NCBI GenBank assembly: GCA_030426955.1
Contig: JAUHXS010000014.1
Location: 1-60,741, forward strand
Reading direction: 5' to 3'
DNA length: 60,741 nt
Origin: Bacteroidia bacterium
Lineage (GTDB): Bacteria > Bacteroidota > Bacteroidia > Chitinophagales > JAUHXS01
Each line of letters starts with the position of its first letter. Position 1 is the stretch's first letter. The translations under genes and the position numbers were made by a program. The notes beneath the pieces are model-generated. The model was not told where the DNA came from, made no database searches, and was given only the letters and a program-made list of their open reading frames with translations. Below, piece by piece: positions 35,459 to 43,982 of this stretch.

Positions 35459-36784
35459 CTATCTTTTCTTTCTAGGATCTAGTGCATCTGTTAGCCCCTC
35501 TCCAACAAGGTTAAAAACAGTAACTGTTATAAAAATGGCAAAACCTGGAAATACAGCTAGCCACCAAGCTTGAGCAGATCGACGTGCGGCTGATAAAAGC
35601 GAGCCCCATGTTACAGTATCTGCTGGCACCCCAATTCCTAAAAAAGATAGGATGGATTCAACCAAAATGGAGCTGGCGATACCAAATGCAATGGCAATAA
35701 GTACTGGAGATAATGCATTTGGGATGGCATGACGCATTAAAATTCTAAAATTATTAAATCCTAATGCAGTTGCCGCTTCTATATATTCCAAGTTTCTTAC
35801 CCTTAAAAGTTCAGCACGAATAAATCTAGCTATTCCCGTCCATGAAGTAGCACCAATAACAGTCATTACCAAGAATATTGATGGTTTTGCAATAGCAACA
35901 ATAGATATGATTAAAAAGAGGCTAGGAACGGAAACTATAATTTCAATCGTTCTGGATATAATCATATCCACGGGCAAATTACGTTTTTCTCCTAAGTAAG
36001 GTATTTTCTTTAATGGTCTTACCAATACGTTAAAAATGAACATGATCAGTGCAAAAATTAATAAACTGATAAATAGCTCAACTAAAAGGCTTCCAAAAGA
36101 TTGAGCAATGGCGTCAGCAAGAATATAACTTCTCGCTCCAAATGCATAAAAAGAACCTAAGAAGATACCTAAAATACACATGAGTATCCTTGCTCTGGAA
36201 ATCTTTATCCTGTCATCACCCAGAAAGCCAGCTAAAGCACCAAGAATAATACCTATAAAGGATGCAATTCCCATTGATATAACACCTACCAGTAGTGCGA
36301 TCCTTGTTCCATGAATCATGCCTGAAAGAATATCCCTTCCCAGTTCATCCGTACCTAACCAATGTCTCCAGTGTAAGGATTTAATCCTTTGCTCGTCAAA
36401 TGGACCAACTGATTGAGCATTACTAAAGTCAAGGTTTTGAGGTAAGTAGGGAACAGGTGGCCATATTGCAAAATCATAATCTAGCTCAGCCCACTCTATA
36501 TTTTGCAAGTCACTAGGCCACTCACTTAATCCTAAGTCGACCGTATATTCTCTGAAAACAGGAAAGTAAACGTTATCCTTGTATTTGGCTACCAACGGTT
36601 TCTCATTTGCAATAAAGTCTGCAAATAGTGCAATGGCAATAAGTGCGAATATAAAATACAAAGAAACTAATGCAATTTTATTTTTTTTGTATTGCCTTAT
36701 TACATAAGCCTTAAAACCTTGCTGCTTATCAACTTCATTGTTTGAAGTAGTGTTCTTTATTTCTATTGTATCTTCAGCACTCAT
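35459..36784 (-). CDS. oppC: Oligopeptide ABC transporter permease OppC-like
   Basis: The protein has 441 aa, longer than the usual 300. The permease signature is EAATALGFNNFRILMRHAIPNALSPVLI, with GTDELGRDILSGMIHGTRIALLVG before it. Extra material lies in the first periplasmic loop and after FLGDDRIKISRARILM, where about 90 residues with extra membrane helices are inserted. It pairs with OppB, encoded 9 bp upstream. The import substrate is probably a peptide. Confidence 0.88.
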   Translation of the reverse strand: MSAEDTIEIKNTTSNNEVDKQQGFKAYVIRQYKKNKIALVSLYFIFALIAIALFADFIANEKPLVAKYKDNVYFPVFREYTVDLGLSEWPSDLQNIEWAELDYDFAIWPPVPYLPQNLDFSNAQSVGPFDEQRIKSLHWRHWLGTDELGRDILSGMIHGTRIALLVGVISMGIASFIGIILGALAGFLGDDRIKISRARILMCILGIFLGSFYAFGARSYILADAIAQSFGSLLVELFISLLIFALIMFIFNVLVRPLKKIPYLGEKRNLPVDMIISRTIEIIVSVPSLFLIISIVAIAKPSIFLVMTVIGATSWTGIARFIRAELLRVRNLEYIEAATALGFNNFRILMRHAIPNALSPVLIAIAFGIASSILVESILSFLGIGVPADTVTWGSLLSAARRSAQAWWLAVFPGFAIFITVTVFNLVGEGLTDALDPRKKR

Positions 36785-36793
36785 TCTGAATAA

Positions 36794-38293
36794 CTAAGCT
36801 TTTTTGTTGCCATAAGAGATCCGAGGATCTACAAATGCATATAATATATCTGCAACTAAATAACCTACTAATGTCAATATCGCTGAAAACATAACAACTG
36901 TAAATACAATAGGGTAGTTTCTTGCAAATATAGCTTCAAAAGCAACCTTGCCCATACCAGGTATTGAAAAAATAATTTCTAGTACAACTGACCCAGCTAT
37001 AGCGTGTGGAAATACATTGGCAAATAGTGTAATGATAGGAAGTAATGCATTTCTGAATGAATGTTTCCAAATAACAGTATTGTCAGCAAGACCTTTTGCT
37101 CTAGCCGTTCTTATATAATCTTGATTTAGTACGTTTAGCATACCACCTCTAGATTGTCTGGATAAAAATGCAAAAGTCGGATAGGTCAGGCAAATTAAAG
37201 GCAAAACCAAATGATATGCTGTTTCAAAGAAACGTTCAATCCATGGATCTTCGGGACCCAAGTCTCCCAAGCCATAAGGAGGAAAGACATCATAAAAATC
37301 ACCTCCACCAAAAAACATAACCAACATCGTTGCAATCCAAAAAGTTGGTAGTGAATAGAGTATGAATAATGATGTCGTCACAATTTGATCTCTTTTGCTT
37401 CCCTTGTGAACTGCAGAGTTTACACCTAACGGGACTGCGATTAAATAAGTAATCAAAATAGCAATCATGCTAATCATTAAGGTCCAACGCAATGCATCCC
37501 ATATTACTGTTGAAACTTCCCTTTTATCTTGATAAGATATACCAAAATCACCTTGTACAAACTTGGATATCCAATTGTGATATTGATTGTTTAGTCCGTA
37601 AAAGTTCATCACGGGAATGTAATTTTTCCACCGCGTAGCATTGTTTTTCATGCTAGAGTAAGCATCATCAATTTCTTGTAAAATAGCATTACACTCAATC
37701 AATTCGGGAGAAGAGGAAAGCATTAAGTCTATATTTTTTCGAGATTGAGTAATACGATAACTCTGTTCTTGAGAGCTATTAAAGGCATTGAATATACTTT
37801 TGAGCTCATCAAGAGTTAATCTTATTCTAGTGTCTGAATAAATGGTAAAAAGCTGACTAGAAAGCCCTCTGACCTTAATTAGTGCTTCCGCATTTGTTGA
37901 ATCTTTATTTACCTGTAGTAGCTTGTATTCAAATCTTCTTAGTGATGAGTAATACTTTGAGATATGATCCCAATTACCATAAATGTATAACAGCCTTTCT
38001 AGCGTTTTGCGGTGCTCTGACTTTTCAATTTTGTATAAAGAATCTGGAGTAGCATAGTTAGAGAACGAAAAGTAGAATATCGGCAAATCTAAACCTAACT
38101 CCTTTCTTTTTTCTCTATAAGCCTGTTCTCCTGCAAGCTTATTAGAAAGTTGCCCCTCCCCCTGCTGGCCACCAGACAACATATTCTCGACTGGATCACC
38201 TGGAGCGTTTAAGCTTAGTAAAAATGTCAAAAGGGATATGGCTATGATAGTCGGTATAAATACCAGAATACGTTTTGCGATATATTTTAACAT
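36794..38293 (-). CDS. oppB: Oligopeptide ABC transporter permease OppB-like with inserted domain
   Basis: The protein has 499 aa against about 310 to 340 in most OppB proteins. The first helix and TFLLSLNAPGDPV at the N-terminus, FVQGDFGISYQDKREVSTVI, and the EAA-loop RTARAKGLADNTVIWKHSFRNALLPI are standard. Residues about 80-240 are an inserted, highly charged, helical periplasmic domain with no motif I know. The gene lies between oppA and oppC in one operon. Confidence 0.88.
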   Translation of the reverse strand: MLKYIAKRILVFIPTIIAISLLTFLLSLNAPGDPVENMLSGGQQGEGQLSNKLAGEQAYREKRKELGLDLPIFYFSFSNYATPDSLYKIEKSEHRKTLERLLYIYGNWDHISKYYSSLRRFEYKLLQVNKDSTNAEALIKVRGLSSQLFTIYSDTRIRLTLDELKSIFNAFNSSQEQSYRITQSRKNIDLMLSSSPELIECNAILQEIDDAYSSMKNNATRWKNYIPVMNFYGLNNQYHNWISKFVQGDFGISYQDKREVSTVIWDALRWTLMISMIAILITYLIAVPLGVNSAVHKGSKRDQIVTTSLFILYSLPTFWIATMLVMFFGGGDFYDVFPPYGLGDLGPEDPWIERFFETAYHLVLPLICLTYPTFAFLSRQSRGGMLNVLNQDYIRTARAKGLADNTVIWKHSFRNALLPIITLFANVFPHAIAGSVVLEIIFSIPGMGKVAFEAIFARNYPIVFTVVMFSAILTLVGYLVADILYAFVDPRISYGNKKA

Positions 38294-38338
38294 ACCCTCT
38301 TTGCCTGCCTTACTTTAATACTATGTTGAAATGAAGTT

Positions 38339-40096
38339 TTACTCAGCCTGTGAACTAGCAACTTTTAATCCAGATTCCCAGTAGCCTGGCCTCATAACAT
38401 AGGCGTCAGCATTTTCAAATCTATTGTGAATGGCGATCCTCTCTTTTGGAGCAAACATATAAATGTAAGCTGCTTCATCATGCAAAATTTCTTGAAATTC
38501 TTTTTCCAGTTCATTTCTTTTTGCTTCATCTAATTCACTTCTCATCTCTTCAATCAAAGCATCTGTTTCAGCATTTCCAAAACCAACATAGTTAGAACCT
38601 CCGTTGTAAGAATCTGTATGGTAGATTTGTTTATGGTCATTTGGAAATGGAGAACCTACCCACGCACCGTAATACATTTCAAATCGATGATTTTTGGTGT
38701 TTTCAAGGAATACAGACCATTCTTGTGGCGTAACGGTTACATCAATGCCCACTTTTCTGCATTCTTCTTGAAAAATGAGCCCCGTAGCTTTGCGTCTATC
38801 ATTTCCTGAGTTGTATATATATTGGATAGTAAATTCAACTAATTCACCATCAATCATTTTATCCAAAGTGCCATTGCCATTAGAATCTTCCCATCCTGCT
38901 TCTGCCAATAGACTTTTTGCTTTATCTATATTGTAATCCCTTGGTTTAATATCCTTATTGTAGCCACTTTTTACAGGATGAACAGGGCCGATTACCCTTT
39001 GTGCCAATCCGTATTCAATAGTTTTGATGATTTTATCTACATCTACTAAGTGTGCAAGTGCATGTCTTACTTTTTTGTCTGAAAACTTAGGTAACTTGGT
39101 ATTGATTCCTAAATATGCATATACCATTGCCATTGGGGAATAAGAATTAAAGTTCTTGTTAAATTTTTCAGATTGAGGTAATTCTGTGAAATATTTGGGT
39201 GGTATCGCTCTCATTATATCAATTTTTTGAGCTTTTAGTGCAGTAATAGCCGTTGCATGGTCATTAATTGTTTCATAGATTAATTTTTGTGGATACGCTT
39301 CGAAACGAACGTTTTCACTCGTTAATGCATCTCCCCACCAATTTTTCTTTCTGATTAATGTAATTCTCTGACCAGTTTGCCATTCAACAAATTCATACGG
39401 ACCAGAACCTACTATAAACCCTTTTTCTCTTTGAAACTTAGGCGAGTTATATTCATTGGCAAACTCAACAATTGCTGGGTTTGCTGATAATTCGTTTCCT
39501 TCTCTGTTTAAGTCAGAAATTGAAAACTGCTCCATAAGACCTTTCGGATCATAAATATGTTTAGGCAATACAGTAAAATCACCAGTCTCAACTTCTGCAA
39601 GGATGTACTTTTCCTTACATAAAAAAGTAAACTTCATCGGATCATCATAAAATATCATACTATCTATGAATTCAAAATATGGACGTATTCTATGGCAATC
39701 TACTTTAGGATTTTTGATAACTTTTAAAGAAAATTCCATATCCTTAGCTGTTATGGGCTGACCATTATCCCATTTTGCTTCAGGTCTGATTTCATAAGTA
39801 ATTAGTAGTTGCCCTTCATCAGTTTCTTCAATTTGAGGTCTTGATTTTGCCAATACAGGTATAATATCCAATGTTTTAAAATCAACGCTCAAAAGTGTTT
39901 GGTGAATTTTTGAAAAAAGATATGCACCACTAGCACTTTGGTAGTTGGTAGGATTTAGCATATCAACATCAGAAAGCTCGTGTACTATTACCTGATTTTT
40001 AGCAGCTTTTTTCTTTTTAGAACCTCCACAACTGAAGATGAATAAGCTTAAAGTTATCAAAAGGAGTGTGTTGATTTTTGAACTCAATGCAGTCAT
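38339..40096 (-). CDS. oppA: Oligopeptide ABC transporter substrate-binding lipoprotein
   Basis: The protein has 585 aa with a lipobox (LFIFSCGG, Cys23). It is of the SBP_bac_5 family: PEAKWDNGQPITAKDMEFSLKVIKNP, GSGPYEFVEWQTGQRITLIR and KVRHALAHLVDVDKII are typical. A Lys run (GGSKKKKAAK) follows the lipid-anchored Cys. It leads the oppABC operon. No ATPase (oppD/oppF) gene is adjacent. Confidence 0.92.
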   Translation of the reverse strand: MTALSSKINTLLLITLSLFIFSCGGSKKKKAAKNQVIVHELSDVDMLNPTNYQSASGAYLFSKIHQTLLSVDFKTLDIIPVLAKSRPQIEETDEGQLLITYEIRPEAKWDNGQPITAKDMEFSLKVIKNPKVDCHRIRPYFEFIDSMIFYDDPMKFTFLCKEKYILAEVETGDFTVLPKHIYDPKGLMEQFSISDLNREGNELSANPAIVEFANEYNSPKFQREKGFIVGSGPYEFVEWQTGQRITLIRKKNWWGDALTSENVRFEAYPQKLIYETINDHATAITALKAQKIDIMRAIPPKYFTELPQSEKFNKNFNSYSPMAMVYAYLGINTKLPKFSDKKVRHALAHLVDVDKIIKTIEYGLAQRVIGPVHPVKSGYNKDIKPRDYNIDKAKSLLAEAGWEDSNGNGTLDKMIDGELVEFTIQYIYNSGNDRRKATGLIFQEECRKVGIDVTVTPQEWSVFLENTKNHRFEMYYGAWVGSPFPNDHKQIYHTDSYNGGSNYVGFGNAETDALIEEMRSELDEAKRNELEKEFQEILHDEAAYIYMFAPKERIAIHNRFENADAYVMRPGYWESGLKVASSQAE

Positions 40097-40141
40097 TTTG
40101 CTATTTTTCTTAGTGTTATATTTATGTGAATTTTAGGATAG

Positions 40142-40149
40142 CAAATATA
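40142..40149 (-). promoter_or_regulatory. Putative -7 element for oppA
   Basis: On the minus strand TATATTTG fits TAnnTTTG, the Bacteroidota -7 consensus. It lies about 46 bp upstream of the oppA start. The matching -33 element is weak, so the site is tentative. Confidence 0.45.
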
Positions 40150-40188
40150 GCATTATTAATATAAACTGGTTAATAAAATTTGAACAAC

Positions 40189-41088
40189 ATGGCTTCTATC
40201 TTGATATCTGGTGGTAGTGGTTTAGTCGGGAATAAATTAACATCCTTATTGGGCCAATCTGACTATGGTGTTGCTCATCTTAGCCGTCATAAACAAAGTC
40301 AGCGAGCAGTTGAGACCTTTCAATGGGATATCAAAAAGGGGTATCTTCCTCAAGAGGCACTCGATGGTGTCAAAACAATTATTCATCTCGCTGGAGCAGG
40401 AATTGCAGACAAAAGATGGACGGAAAAGCGAAAAGAAATAATAAGGAATAGTAGAGTTGAATCTTCAAAGTTAATCTACAAGACTCTAGAACAGTATGAA
40501 AATAATGTCGATACCGTTATCTCTGCCTCAGCTGTAGGGTATTATGGCGATACAGGAGACGGATTAGTAAGAGAAGTCGATCCAAGTGGGAATGATTTCT
40601 TAGGAGAAACTTGTAAAGCGTGGGAGAAAGAAGTTTTAGAAATTGAAAAATTAGGGAAGCGGGTGGTTATCATTCGGATAGGTATTGTGCTCTCTAAAGA
40701 TGGTGGAGCTTTACCTCAAATGGCATTTCCATTAAAGTTTAAAGTAGGTGTTTATATGGGAAGCGGAGAACAATATATGTCATGGATTCATCTTGATGAT
40801 TTATGTGGAATATTTCTAAAAGCGGTAAAAGATGATAATATGCAGGGCATATATAATGCAGTTGCTCCACGTCCAGAAACCAATAAGCAGTTTGCCCATC
40901 AATTAAGTAAAACCTTAGGTGGCTTTTTTAGTCTTCCAGCGCCCTCTTGGGGCTTGAAATTGCTAATGGGAGAAATGTCAAAAATTGTCTTGAATAGTAA
41001 TAAAGTGTCTTCTGATAAAATTCTAGAAAGTGGATATGCATTTAAATATCCAACACTTAAAAGTGCATTAACTGAAATATATGGCTAA
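40189..41088 (+). CDS. TIGR01777-family NAD-dependent epimerase
   Basis: The protein has 299 aa from the ATG at 40189; a TTG 9 bp earlier is less likely. A Rossmann motif opens the chain (ILISGGSGLVGNKL). The family signatures HLAGAGIADKRWTEKRKEII, SASAVGYYGDTGD and MSWIHLDDLCGIF are all present, and the C-terminal domain ends SSDKILESGYAFKYPTLKSAL. This is the YfcH/SulA-like group of unknown substrate. The next gene may start within its last codons. Confidence 0.9.
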   Translation: MASILISGGSGLVGNKLTSLLGQSDYGVAHLSRHKQSQRAVETFQWDIKKGYLPQEALDGVKTIIHLAGAGIADKRWTEKRKEIIRNSRVESSKLIYKTLEQYENNVDTVISASAVGYYGDTGDGLVREVDPSGNDFLGETCKAWEKEVLEIEKLGKRVVIIRIGIVLSKDGGALPQMAFPLKFKVGVYMGSGEQYMSWIHLDDLCGIFLKAVKDDNMQGIYNAVAPRPETNKQFAHQLSKTLGGFFSLPAPSWGLKLLMGEMSKIVLNSNKVSSDKILESGYAFKYPTLKSALTEIYG

Positions 41089-41110
41089 CTTTAGCCGTTG
41101 TATATATAAT

Positions 41111-41761
41111 ATGCGCCTAAACTATATCTGTATATTTATATTCCTTTGTTTCTCGGGCAATCTCTTGTCCCAATCAAAGATTTCTGCAGGCTTGTATGGA
41201 GCAGTAATGCATGCACGTAACTCTTACACAAGTGATGTAGAGCCGCCTAATAATTTTAAGGTAACACAAACAAAGGTGAAGCAGGATGGAAGTCGTTATA
41301 AAATCATTAATAAAAGTTATACCTTCTCTATGGGAGGGAGAGGTCGGTATGACTTAACGGATGATTTAATGTTACAAGGCGGGCTTTACGTCAGAAATTT
41401 CTTAAGTAATCAGTTATTTCCTTCCTTTATATCAATACCCATTTTAGCTAGATACTATGTATATGATATGCTGCCTATTCGATACTATGTTGAGGGGGGA
41501 GGAGCACTGAATCTTCGTAATCCTTTGTCTTCAAGGTCTAATGTTTCTGGAATACCAGGAATGGGAACTTTAAGTTTAGGAGGCTCCTATAAGCTTTCCA
41601 CTACGTTAATACTGGACGTAGCAGCTAGCGCCAATTATTATTTTACAAGAGAGATATTGCCCGACTTTAAACAAAGAGACTTGGGCGTTGAGATCGGATT
41701 GAATTACTACTTCCATTCTTACCACTATATCAAACAAAACTGTCCGAAAGTATACCATTAA
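41111..41761 (+). CDS. Predicted outer membrane protein, unknown
   Basis: The protein has 216 aa from the Met at 41111, chosen because a signal peptide begins there (MRLNYICIFIFLCFSGNLLS); an ATG at 41081 overlapping the epimerase gene is also in frame. The mature part has alternating strands and Gly/Tyr-rich turns of a small porin-like barrel (GGRGRYDLTDDLMLQGGLYVRN, LGVEIGLNYYFHSYHY). No family is recognised. Confidence 0.65.
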   Translation: MRLNYICIFIFLCFSGNLLSQSKISAGLYGAVMHARNSYTSDVEPPNNFKVTQTKVKQDGSRYKIINKSYTFSMGGRGRYDLTDDLMLQGGLYVRNFLSNQLFPSFISIPILARYYVYDMLPIRYYVEGGGALNLRNPLSSRSNVSGIPGMGTLSLGGSYKLSTTLILDVAASANYYFTREILPDFKQRDLGVEIGLNYYFHSYHYIKQNCPKVYH

Positions 41762-41777
41762 AGTTACGTTACTAGTA

Positions 41778-43865
41778 TTATTTTATAACAGATATCTTTT
41801 CAACCTTGGTGATAACGTTGTCTGTCTTTAAGTAAATAAAATATATACCTGCATCGATATCATTTGTTTCGAAACGATAGTGAGATATTCCTGGTAGTGC
41901 ATCTTTTTTAGATAAAATGGGCTTGATCTTCCTGCCTAGTTGATCATGCAGGTCAATGGAAATACTAGCTGATTTTTTTAAAGCTACAATTAGCTCACCT
42001 CTTTCTTGTATCGGATTTGGATATAAACTTAAGCCAACCTCATCTTGATTAAACGCCTTGGTATAAGGATTAATTACAGAATCTGAATCTTTGACAATGA
42101 TCATTTTTTGAGCAACAGCATTTAAAATACTTCTTTTTGAAAAATCCCCTAGCTCAGCTTCTTGAACAGTTGCAATAAGATGTATCTTGCTTTCATCCCA
42201 TGTAGGTGGTATGGTAATGGTATATTCAATACTAAAACTATCACCATTATTTATGGTTGTCGGCAAGGGGTTGACAGGTATTGTTGTGAAACCCCATGGA
42301 CCTCCTAGCATAAACCTAACAACATCTCGATGAACAAAGCTCGATATTAAACTATCCTTATTCTCATAAGGGTGACCTGGCTGACCATTTCTAAAGTTAT
42401 TTTGATCATAACCATTGCCTGAACCAATAACACTATCTTCTATTACATAGCAATTAAATCTGTGTTGTCCATTGAGTGGTGCAAAAAAGCGAGCATTAAC
42501 TTGAATGCTTAGCTCTCTAGATGAATCTTGCATTTCATTGCTCATGGTTAGCTCAACAGGTGCAATGGCGTTTGATTGTTCGATTATTTTATTTTCCCAT
42601 AATATATCTTGGTAATTAAATAAAGGAACCTCTACAAATCCCTGATCGCTATACCGTTTCCTATCGATTAATGCTCTGACTTCATTTGGATGGTCGTCAT
42701 ACTGTTCTGCTACAGTAATGCCATCTGGTATAGACATGGCATCAGTTGCGTGAATATTGGCTACAAATACATTTGAATATTCGTTTCTTATGTTGCTGTC
42801 AATCATTATATGAGCATCTACACAAAAGCCACAACTTGCATCAGTAATGTTTTCTAAAACGATGTTTTTTTGTGGGAACTTGCTCATGGCATAGGTCGTT
42901 ATCGTTAATGTATCATCCAGCATATTGCTGTCTGTTAATCCTCCGTTAAAGTTGTCGGCCCATATGGAAATGGTATAGTAGCCTGTATCAGTAGGTTGCC
43001 AATTAGTAGTATGTGAATAATTATAAGTTGACTGATAAGGGATGCTTACCCCTGATATGTTATCAGAGTTGATGATTCCACCATTTACGCTCCAGTTTAA
43101 GTCGAAAGATTCAATGGTATCTATACCGTTATTCTTGAATAACCCTTGAAGACTATATGATTCGTTGACTTTTGTATAATCGTCAATATTTGTAGTCATA
43201 ATGCTTCCATCGATATTATATACTTCGAATAATTCAATATCATCTATCCATAATACGTCTGCCTCTCTGTTTCCTAGACCAATTATTGTTTCAGTGCTAT
43301 GTTTAAATGCTATGTATATGGTATCATTTTGGTATCCAAAGTCCCTTAATAGTATTTCATGCGTTTTCCAACTACCTCCTCCTGAATCTGGGTTGGCAGT
43401 AAATACCGGAGGATCGATAAAGTCTGTTGTTGTATCTCCTTTGTTTGACGATATGTAAACTTCGTAACGGAGGGGAGATACTTGGTAATTATATGAAAAG
43501 CTTTCCCAGCGTAAAAAAGTATTTTTACCAATAATAATGCTATCCGTGATAAGCCAATCACTTATTTTTTCTCCGTCATATGAAGTGTCAAAGGTGTCTG
43601 CAATCGAAACACATGAACTGGCAATGGCGGAATCTCCTTCAACGAAAGGTTTGTAGGATACCACCCAGCTCAATGATGAAAAATCTATGAAGTAGGTTTC
43701 CATTGATGTAGGATAAGGTATCAAAGTATCCTCATTAAACACTTTGTAGTTGTTAGGAAAACCATTGCTAAAATCCTCATAATAAATCTGAACTTGGGCA
43801 ATAGAGCTGCTAATTGATAGTATCATCAATGTTTTTAGAAGTAGTATGTGACAAATTTTGTGCAT
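41778..43865 (-). CDS. Omp28-like secreted protein with T9SS type A sorting domain
   Basis: The protein has 695 aa with a signal peptide to about residue 23. The N-terminal part (25-215) resembles choice-of-anchor J domains. An Ig-like unit follows. The thioredoxin-like Omp28 region starts near KNIVLENITDASCGFCVDAH with a CGFC motif. The C-terminal domain LSLYPNPIQERGELIVAL ... YLKTDNVITKVEKISVIK is a T9SS type A sorting signal, so the protein is probably exported across the outer membrane and surface-anchored. Redox activity of the CGFC pair is possible. Confidence 0.85.
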   Translation of the reverse strand: MHKICHILLLKTLMILSISSSIAQVQIYYEDFSNGFPNNYKVFNEDTLIPYPTSMETYFIDFSSLSWVVSYKPFVEGDSAIASSCVSIADTFDTSYDGEKISDWLITDSIIIGKNTFLRWESFSYNYQVSPLRYEVYISSNKGDTTTDFIDPPVFTANPDSGGGSWKTHEILLRDFGYQNDTIYIAFKHSTETIIGLGNREADVLWIDDIELFEVYNIDGSIMTTNIDDYTKVNESYSLQGLFKNNGIDTIESFDLNWSVNGGIINSDNISGVSIPYQSTYNYSHTTNWQPTDTGYYTISIWADNFNGGLTDSNMLDDTLTITTYAMSKFPQKNIVLENITDASCGFCVDAHIMIDSNIRNEYSNVFVANIHATDAMSIPDGITVAEQYDDHPNEVRALIDRKRYSDQGFVEVPLFNYQDILWENKIIEQSNAIAPVELTMSNEMQDSSRELSIQVNARFFAPLNGQHRFNCYVIEDSVIGSGNGYDQNNFRNGQPGHPYENKDSLISSFVHRDVVRFMLGGPWGFTTIPVNPLPTTINNGDSFSIEYTITIPPTWDESKIHLIATVQEAELGDFSKRSILNAVAQKMIIVKDSDSVINPYTKAFNQDEVGLSLYPNPIQERGELIVALKKSASISIDLHDQLGRKIKPILSKKDALPGISHYRFETNDIDAGIYFIYLKTDNVITKVEKISVIK

Positions 43866-43982
43866 TTTGATCAGAATATAATCTTCAAACTAGATTTTTA
43901 AATATTATTTTAAAGGTAAAATAAATAAAATCGTCTGGTATTTGTAACTAAACACAAATGTTGTACGTAATATTTAGATGTA

